A DNA stretch of 17,781 nt from positions 1-17,781 of the forward strand of contig CAAGGA010000137.1 in assembly GCA_900769275.1 (NCBI GenBank). The letters run 5' to 3'. Source of the stretch: an uncultured Prevotella sp. Its GTDB lineage: Bacteria; Bacteroidota; Bacteroidia; Bacteroidales; Bacteroidaceae. Within the stretch, counting starts at the first letter, position 1. Every line of letters starts with the position of its first letter. The position numbers and the translations under genes were made by a program. Below the pieces are notes generated by a model. That model ran no database searches. It had not been told where the DNA came from and worked only from the letters and a program-made list of their open reading frames with translations. Shown piece after piece: positions 13,282-17,781 of this stretch.

Positions 13282-15624
13282 ATGCTTGACAGAACCGAAA
13301 AAACAGAGGCATTCTTCAAATCAGCAATAGAGTATGCCACAAAAGCCAGAAAAGAGTTTCTCACACCGGAAATGGTACTCGCAGGTTTCTTCAAACAAAA
13401 GGAAGGAGATGCGTTGCTCGAAAGCTATATGGTAGATCCTGCATATATGGAGGAATGCCTAATTCAGGCCTTTAATACGGTAGATACCGTAGCAGAGGAG
13501 GTGGGAGACTATGATATCATTCTCTCCGAACAACTTGTTGAGGTGTTGTCAAACTCGGAAATGATGGCTTTGGCAGCAGGTAAGTCGAAGATTGACGCTC
13601 CCCACCTGCTGCAGTCTATCTTGATGCTTGAGGATTCTTATGCACAAATGATTCTGACCAACATCATAACCGAAGACAAGGCAGAACTGATGTCGTCAAT
13701 CATTGCTCTCTACAACGGTGAGGAACTGGCACAGCATAGCATTCTCTCAGAGTCGTATTATTTAGAAGAGTGGGAGAAAGAATTAATGGGAGAGGGAGCA
13801 GAAATGCAGGATGCTGACTCTCAGGATGCCAACTCGCAATCGGAGGAGCGAGAGGAAAGGAAAGAGCAGACTGGCGCAATAAAGGAATGGCACACTCTCT
13901 GCACCTGCCTTAACGACATCGTATGTTTTCACAACCCTCTGGTAGGAAGAGAGGATGAACTGCAACGTATGTTGGAAGTGCTCTGTCGCAAGGACAAGAA
14001 CAATCTCCTGTTAGTAGGAGAACCGGGAGTGGGTAAGACGGCTCTCGTCTATGGACTTGCTATGATGATAAACAACGAGGAGGTGCCTACACGACTGAGA
14101 ACAGCGAACATTTACCTCCTGGATATGGGCTTCTTATTGGCAGGCACACATTACAGGGGAGATTTCGAGAAGCGCATCAACACTATCATGAAAGGAGCAG
14201 AAGCGGAAAGAAACGTCATTCTTTTCATTGACGAAATTCACACTCTTGTGGGGGCCGGTGGTAATGGAGAAGCCTTGGATGCTGCAAACATGATAAAGCC
14301 ATACCTCGAATCAGGCACTATACGCTTTATTGGAGCAACCACCTACAAGGAATACAACAGATATTTCGCCACGAACAACAGTCTCGTGAGACGCTTTCAG
14401 CAGATAGACGTTCCCGAGCCATCGGTTTTTGATACCACCTGTATCCTTGAGACGTTGAGAGAAAGATACGAAAACTATCACGGGGTGAAATACTCTGATG
14501 AAATAATAAAGTATGCAGTAGAGGCAAGCGTCAGATATGTCGGAGACCGTTTTCTCCCTGACAAGGCTATCGACCTCATTGATGAAGCCGGGGCAAAAAC
14601 AGAGTTGTATAAAGAAATGAATGGAATCGACGATGAAGATTTCGAAGTGTCAAAGGATATCATAGATGAAGTATTGGCAAGCGTATGCAAGATTTCGCCT
14701 ACCATGCTGTCTGATAACGCAGATGCTAACCTCGAAACCCTGCAGGAACGCATCGCAAACCAGATATTCGGACAGGACGACGCTGTAAAGCATGTCGTAG
14801 AGGCTGTGCAGATGGGAAAGGCAGGACTGCTCGACGAGGGCAAACCCATAGCCTCGCTGCTCTTCGTCGGACCTACAGGCGTGGGAAAGACAGAACTATG
14901 TCGTGTCCTGGCAAAGGAATTGGGCATAGAACTGGTACGTTTCGACATGAGCGAATATGCAGAGAAACATACAGTGGCAAAACTCATCGGCTCACCGGCA
15001 GGATACGTCGGCTACGAAGAGGGCGGACTGCTCACCGATGCCATACGCAAGACTCCGCATTGCGTCCTCCTTCTTGACGAGATAGAGAAAGCGCATCCCG
15101 ACATCTATAATATCCTCCTGCAGGTAATGGACTATGCCCGCCTGACAGACAACAAGGGAATGAAAGCAGATTTCAGCCATGTCGTCCTCGTCATGACAAG
15201 CAATGCCGGTGCACAGTTTGCTCATCAGGCGCATGTAGGCTTCGGGGCAACTGTATCATCAGGCAACGCCATGCTCACTGCCGTAAAGAAGACATTCAAG
15301 CCAGAATTCCTTGCCCGTCTCTCGGATATCGTAGTCTTCAACGATATGGACAGGAAGATGGCTTCGCTGATACTCGACAAAAAACTGCGCCAACTGTCGT
15401 TACGCCTTGCCGCAAAGGAAATCGTGATGCAACTGTCACCCTCAGCTTACGAATTCCTCCTGCAGGAGGGCTATGACCGTAAGATGGGAGCACGACAGAT
15501 GGAACGCAAGATAAATCTCTACCTGACGCCGCTCTTCATGCGCGAAATCCTCTTTGGTACCCTGAAGCATGGAGGTACCGCCAGAGTGGAGCAGGCAGAC
15601 GGGAAGCTTTGTTTGGTCGTTTAG
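13282..15624 (+). CDS. clpA: ATP-dependent Clp protease ATP-binding subunit ClpA
   Basis: From ATG 13282 the protein has 780 residues. An N-terminal Clp repeat domain (about 1-145, FLTPEMVLAGFF and APHLLQSIL) binds ClpS. AAA+ ring 1 has Walker A GEPGVGKT (246-253) and Walker B ILFIDEIHTLVGAGG. AAA+ ring 2 has Walker A GPTGVGKT (530-537), Walker B VLLLDEIEKAH and sensor TSNAG. VGF at 652-654 fits the IGF/IGL-type loop that docks on ClpP. The linker between rings is short and lacks the coiled-coil M domain of ClpB and ClpC, so ClpA is the best call. The open frame extends upstream to 13195, but that part is repeat DNA and gives a non-conserved Asn/Gln/Pro-rich tail. A charged spacer (QDADSQDANSQSEEREERKE, about 177-196) separates the N domain from ring 1. 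The last residues and TAG stop run into the next T/G repeat. Confidence 0.96.
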   Translation: MLDRTEKTEAFFKSAIEYATKARKEFLTPEMVLAGFFKQKEGDALLESYMVDPAYMEECLIQAFNTVDTVAEEVGDYDIILSEQLVEVLSNSEMMALAAGKSKIDAPHLLQSILMLEDSYAQMILTNIITEDKAELMSSIIALYNGEELAQHSILSESYYLEEWEKELMGEGAEMQDADSQDANSQSEEREERKEQTGAIKEWHTLCTCLNDIVCFHNPLVGREDELQRMLEVLCRKDKNNLLLVGEPGVGKTALVYGLAMMINNEEVPTRLRTANIYLLDMGFLLAGTHYRGDFEKRINTIMKGAEAERNVILFIDEIHTLVGAGGNGEALDAANMIKPYLESGTIRFIGATTYKEYNRYFATNNSLVRRFQQIDVPEPSVFDTTCILETLRERYENYHGVKYSDEIIKYAVEASVRYVGDRFLPDKAIDLIDEAGAKTELYKEMNGIDDEDFEVSKDIIDEVLASVCKISPTMLSDNADANLETLQERIANQIFGQDDAVKHVVEAVQMGKAGLLDEGKPIASLLFVGPTGVGKTELCRVLAKELGIELVRFDMSEYAEKHTVAKLIGSPAGYVGYEEGGLLTDAIRKTPHCVLLLDEIEKAHPDIYNILLQVMDYARLTDNKGMKADFSHVVLVMTSNAGAQFAHQAHVGFGATVSSGNAMLTAVKKTFKPEFLARLSDIVVFNDMDRKMASLILDKKLRQLSLRLAAKEIVMQLSPSAYEFLLQEGYDRKMGARQMERKINLYLTPLFMREILFGTLKHGGTARVEQADGKLCLVV

Positions 15625-15765
15625 TTGTTTGGTTGTTTAGTTGTTTGGTTGTTTGGTTGGGTGTGACGCAAATGACTCTGATGGCAAACAACAAGATAAC
15701 CAAACAACAAGACAACCAAACAACAAGACAACCAAACAACCAAACAACAAGACAACCAAACAACC
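15608..15765. repeat. T/G-to-A/C inverted repeat between clpA and aat (element D)
   Basis: The left arm (15608-15660, TTGTTTGG and TTGTTTAG units) overlaps the last clpA codons and its TAG stop. The centre (about 15661-15688) starts GTGTGACGCAA and only partly resembles the element A centre (GTGGCGCAA). The right arm (15689-15765) has four copies of a 16-nt unit, CAACAAGACAACCAAA, at 15689, 15705, 15721 and 15745, with a half unit at 15737. The first copy has one substitution. The arm ends 8 nt before the aat start codon. Confidence 0.87.
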
Positions 15766-15773
15766 ATTATAAA

Positions 15774-16478
15774 ATGCTTTACCTCCTTGACAGCAACCAA
15801 ATAGCATTCCCCGACCCGAGGAACGGAGAGCCCGACGGACTATTCGCCTTGGGAGGAGACCTCTCCACCGAGCGGCTGTTGCTTGCCTATTGCCACGGCA
15901 TATTCCCATGGTATGCCTTCCGGGCAGAAGACGCTTGCAATGATTTAATTGATTCTGACGGAAACCCGTACATACAATGGTGGTGCCCGATGGAAAGGTT
16001 TGTAATATTTCCTCATGAAATACACATCTCCCACTCTATGAGACAGATGATAAGGAGAAACGAGTATTCGGTCACATTCTGTCGGGACTTCCATGGAGTC
16101 ATCAATCATTGCGGAGCATTGCGGGAGCATCTCCCGGGAGCATGGCTGGGAGAAGAAATCAAGGAAGCCTACACGCGGCTTTACGACAAAGGCTTTGCGG
16201 CAAGCGTAGAGGTATGGCAGGCAGACGTCAACTCCGCAGACGGCCGCCGCCTCGTCGGAGGACTTTACGGAGTGTGTATAGGCAAATGCTTTATCGGAGA
16301 GAGTATGTTCTCGTTAGTGCCGAGTGCTTCCAAACTGGCACTCATCACCCTTGCCATGCACATGCAGAAGAATGGAGGACATTTCATCGACTGCCAGTTT
16401 GAGACACCTCATCTCAAGAGCATGGGAGGGCGGACAATAAGTTACGAAGACTATATGAAGATGCTCAACGACCAATAA
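15774..16478 (+). CDS. aat: Leucyl/phenylalanyl-tRNA--protein transferase
   Basis: From ATG 15774 the protein has 234 residues, the usual size for Aat. Recognisable family motifs are FALGGDLSTERLLLAY, GIFPWYAF, WWCPMERFVIFP, AWLGEEIKEAY, ASVEVW, GGLYGVCIGKCFIGESMFS and ASKLAL. The enzyme transfers Leu or Phe from aminoacyl-tRNA to proteins starting with Lys or Arg, creating N-degrons that ClpS recognises, so its place after clpS and clpA makes functional sense. The open frame extends back to 15609, but the upstream codons are element D repeat and encode a non-conserved Gln/Asn/Thr-rich stretch. No Shine-Dalgarno is present; the A/C arm lies directly before the start. Confidence 0.96.
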   Translation: MLYLLDSNQIAFPDPRNGEPDGLFALGGDLSTERLLLAYCHGIFPWYAFRAEDACNDLIDSDGNPYIQWWCPMERFVIFPHEIHISHSMRQMIRRNEYSVTFCRDFHGVINHCGALREHLPGAWLGEEIKEAYTRLYDKGFAASVEVWQADVNSADGRRLVGGLYGVCIGKCFIGESMFSLVPSASKLALITLAMHMQKNGGHFIDCQFETPHLKSMGGRTISYEDYMKMLNDQ

Positions 16479-16595
16479 CCCACAACCAGGTACTGCAACC
16501 CACAACCTAAAATCTGGCACTACAACCAAATAGCCAATAATGTTAATAATATGTAATTATCTGCCAAAATGTTATAAAATATCATATATTTTTCT

Positions 16596-16603
16596 TACCT
16601 TTG
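16596..16603 (+). promoter_or_regulatory. Putative -7 box of the tRNA-Arg gene
   Basis: TACCTTTG followed by CATCC matches the -7 consensus, 58 nt before the tRNA. The upstream region is very AT-rich; a TTG at the ideal spacing is absent. The stretch 16479-16595 shows no gene and no hairpin terminator, only A/C-rich sequence (ACAACC units) and then AT-rich DNA. Confidence 0.65.
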
Positions 16604-16661
16604 CATCCGCTTTCAAAATACCGTTGAATGTATCAATAGTATGCGAAAGCACAACAAGGAT

Positions 16662-16736
16662 GGTTCGGTAGCTCAGTCGGATTAGAGCAACAGCCTTCTA
16701 AGCTGTGGGTCCTGGGTTCGAGCCCCAGCCGAATCA
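16662..16736 (+). tRNA. tRNA-Arg (anticodon TCT)
   Basis: The full cloverleaf can be drawn. The acceptor stem is GGTTCGG with CCGAATC (one G-T), the D stem GCTC/GAGC, the anticodon stem ACAGC/GCTGT with loop CTTCTAA giving anticodon TCT (reads AGA), and the T stem CTGGG/CCCAG with loop TTCGAGC. The discriminator is A and the CCA end is not encoded, as expected for this phylum. Confidence 0.97.
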
Positions 16737-16741
16737 CAACA

Positions 16742-16767
16742 AAAAGGAGGTTAAAATACCTCCTTTT
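16742..16767 (+). terminator. Rho-independent terminator after tRNA-Arg
   Basis: A perfect 10-bp stem (AAAAGGAGGT with ACCTCCTTTT) encloses a 6-nt loop (TAAAAT), 5 nt after the tRNA discriminator, and the 3' strand ends in TTTTCTT. Confidence 0.85.
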
Positions 16768-16886
16768 CTTGATTATCAGCAAGTTGGTTGCCAATAGGTG
16801 ACAGATTTGTGATACCATTCAGATACCAGGCGTGATGCCCTTTTTTCAGTATCTCATATTCCATATCTGCATTCTTAATCATTATC

Positions 16887-17074
16887 ATGCAAGAAGAGGA
16901 AAAGAAAACATCCAAGAGAGGCGGTGCACGCCCCGGTGCAGGACGCAAGCGTTCCCGTGTCAAGTCCTACGCTTTCCACGCTCCTCAGGAAGTCTATGAC
17001 GTCCTTTAAGCCGTAGAGGGCTCGAAATCTGAATTTATCTGCAATGTATTCTCAAAGCCGCTCAACTCCCATGA
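16887..17074 (+). pseudogene. Decayed small gene with RGGARPGAGRK motif
   Basis: From ATG 16887 a 40-residue frame encodes MQEEEKKTSKRGGARPGAGR, then KRSRVKSYAFHAPQEVYDVL and a TAA at 17007. The same frame continues sensibly beyond the stop (AVEGSKSEFICN), so TAA probably replaced CAA (Gln). At 17046-17047 one base appears missing: shifting by one gives ILKAAQLP and a TGA at 17072-17074. The repaired product would be about 61-62 residues. The basic RGGARPGAGRK start followed by a short helical domain is typical of small, probably DNA-binding proteins found in phage and mobile elements of Bacteroidota. It starts 151 bp past tRNA-Arg, a common kind of integration site, so it may be the relic of an integrated element. 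An intact 40-residue protein is the alternative. Confidence 0.6.
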
Positions 17075-17082
17075 GCGGCTTT
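17054..17082 (+). terminator. Hairpin terminator overlapping the decayed small gene
   Basis: A perfect 11-bp stem (AAAGCCGCTCA with TGAGCGGCTTT) closes a 7-nt loop and is followed by TTGTTCTTGG-type sequence starting in the stem. It overlaps the reconstructed 3' end of the small pseudogene, suggesting that the original gene ended here with its own terminator. Confidence 0.7.
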
Positions 17083-17200
17083 GTTCTTGGGAAATGGTGA
17101 ATCAGGTAAAATAATTACTCAAAAAAACAAATGAGTTTACAGAGCCCTAAGTTTTAACATTATCCCTGCAATATTTTCATTCACAAAAATTTTCTCGACA

Positions 17201-17238
17201 AATATCCGATTCCTGCGAAAGAATCGGATATTTTTTTT
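17201..17238 (+). terminator. Strong orphan rho-independent terminator
   Basis: A perfect 12-bp stem (AATATCCGATTC with GAATCGGATATT) with an 8-nt loop is followed by an uninterrupted T run (17231-17238). No gene ends just upstream: 17085-17200 shows no coding signal. It may terminate an unrecognised short RNA or be left over from lost DNA. Confidence 0.8.
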
Positions 17239-17310
17239 AACTATCTATAAGCCAGTGTTTTACAACGACGCAAACGTCTTTTTCTCACAAAAAATCCGTC
17301 CCGTTCCTGT

Positions 17311-17391
17311 AAAAGCATAGCTTTCACCATGCAAAAGCGTTGATATTGCGTGCCAATCACGGTGCTTTCATCTCGCAATATCATGGCTTTT
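17311..17391. repeat. Inverted-repeat cluster in gene-free DNA
   Basis: Arms 17333-17350 and 17374-17391 are complementary at 16 of 18 positions (AAAAGC plus TGATATTGCG against CGCAATATCA plus GCTTTT), with a 23-nt centre. A smaller AAAGC-ATA-GCTTT palindrome sits just upstream at 17312-17324. It could be a structured RNA or an extragenic palindromic repeat. No T tract or gene is attached. The surrounding 17239-17625 shows no coding region that I can support. Confidence 0.65.
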
Positions 17392-17625
17392 CTGAGTAAA
17401 ACACACACCTTTATGCTGTCTTTCCAGCCATTTTCACTCAAAAAAGCAGGGAAAACGCATTGTTTTTACATATTTTAAGACGAAAATCCTGATAGAAATA
17501 TACTCATATTTTTAACGTTTGTGTAATAATGTTAATCCAAATTTGATACCTTATTACTCCTTTCTATTGCTAATCAGTGATTTTCGATGTTTATTTGCAC
17601 CGCTGTGTACCACAAACTTCGGGCT

Positions 17626-17781
17626 CTTTGCAGGGTAAACAACATCCAAAGTGAAAATTGCCGATAACTTTATGGTGTTGTGATTTGCTGAAAAATTCGT
17701 ACCTTTGCAGGGTAAACAACATCCAAAGTGAAAATTGCCGATAACTTTATGGTGTTGTGATTTGCTGAAAAATTCGTACCT
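17626..17781. repeat. 77-bp tandem direct repeat, running off the window
   Basis: The sequence from 17626 repeats exactly from 17703 with a 77-bp period until the window ends at 17781, two bases into a third copy. I see no mismatch between copies. Each unit contains an imperfect hairpin (ACAACATCCAAAGT against ACTTTATGGTGTTGT) and a promoter spanning the unit junction. The number of copies beyond the window is unknown. Confidence 0.92.
17678..17707 (+). promoter_or_regulatory. Complete Bacteroidota promoter within the tandem repeat
   Basis: TTG (17678-17680), a 19-nt spacer and TACCTTTG (17700-17707) match the published Bacteroides vegetative promoter layout (TTG-N19-TAnnTTTG) exactly. The same -33 recurs 77 bp on, with TACCT at 17777-17781 cut by the window edge. 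The promoter points out of the window, so an unseen gene to the right is the likely target. Confidence 0.75.

Noticed and set aside
15609..15773. N-terminal extension of Aat starting MFGRLVVWLF
   Set aside because: It is a reading through element D; the Aat family begins at the MLYLLDSN segment and the extension is low complexity.
16633..16818. Minus-strand open frame over the tRNA gene (RLGLEPRTHSLEG)
   Set aside because: This is the familiar spurious translation of tRNA antisense sequence.
16715..17200. attR-like duplication of the tRNA-Arg 3' end
   Set aside because: I looked for a second copy of the CGAGCCCCAGCCGAATC segment downstream and found none in the window.
17241..17441. Minus-strand open frame of 66 codons
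   Set aside because: No recognisable motif or start signal, and it is explained by the inverted-repeat cluster.

Overview
The window looks like a piece of a Bacteroidales chromosome, most likely Prevotellaceae (Prevotella/Segatella-like). The evidence is Bacteroidota-type -7 boxes (TAnnTTTG), mostly weak Shine-Dalgarno sequences, exported glycoside hydrolases of the kind found in polysaccharide utilisation loci, and a CotH-family protein ending in a type IX secretion (T9SS) sorting domain. Genus is inference. The window opens inside a 5S rRNA gene and closes inside a 77-bp tandem repeat, so both edges may be assembly breaks.

Layout. 1-86: 3' part of 5S rRNA with its terminator. 517-9194 (+): three exported glycoside hydrolases, GH31 with a PA14 insert (probable alpha-xylosidase), GH3 (probable beta-glucosidase) and GH2 with a C-terminal discoidin-like domain (probable beta-galactosidase). 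This trio matches the exo-acting enzymes needed to take apart xyloglucan oligosaccharides; no SusC/SusD, endo-glucanase or regulator is visible. 9169-12633 (-): a CotH-like T9SS cargo protein and an exported double-LytM (M23) protein whose first domain has lost its metal ligands. 12830-16478 (+): clpS, clpA and aat, the adaptor, unfoldase and aminoacyl transferase of the bacterial N-degron pathway. They are divergent from the M23 gene and share a compact back-to-back promoter region with it. 16662-16736: tRNA-Arg(TCT) with its own promoter and terminator. 16887-17074: a small decayed gene with an RGGARPGAGRK motif, interrupted by a stop and a frameshift. 17085-17781: no gene seen; it holds a strong hairpin terminator, an inverted-repeat cluster and the 77-bp tandem repeat, which carries a full Bacteroidota promoter.

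The least expected structure is a family of low-complexity T/G-then-A/C inverted repeats at 131-327, 6048-6119 (half), 13147-13244 and 15608-15765. They begin at or within a few bases of stop codons or a terminator. Two of them share a nearly identical central loop in opposite orientation (25 of 28 bases), with a weaker relative in a third. A second repeat of similar design but different sequence lies between the GH31 and GH3 genes. In the clp-aat cluster one element sits between each pair of genes, so they may act as mRNA-level punctuation or be a non-autonomous repeat family.
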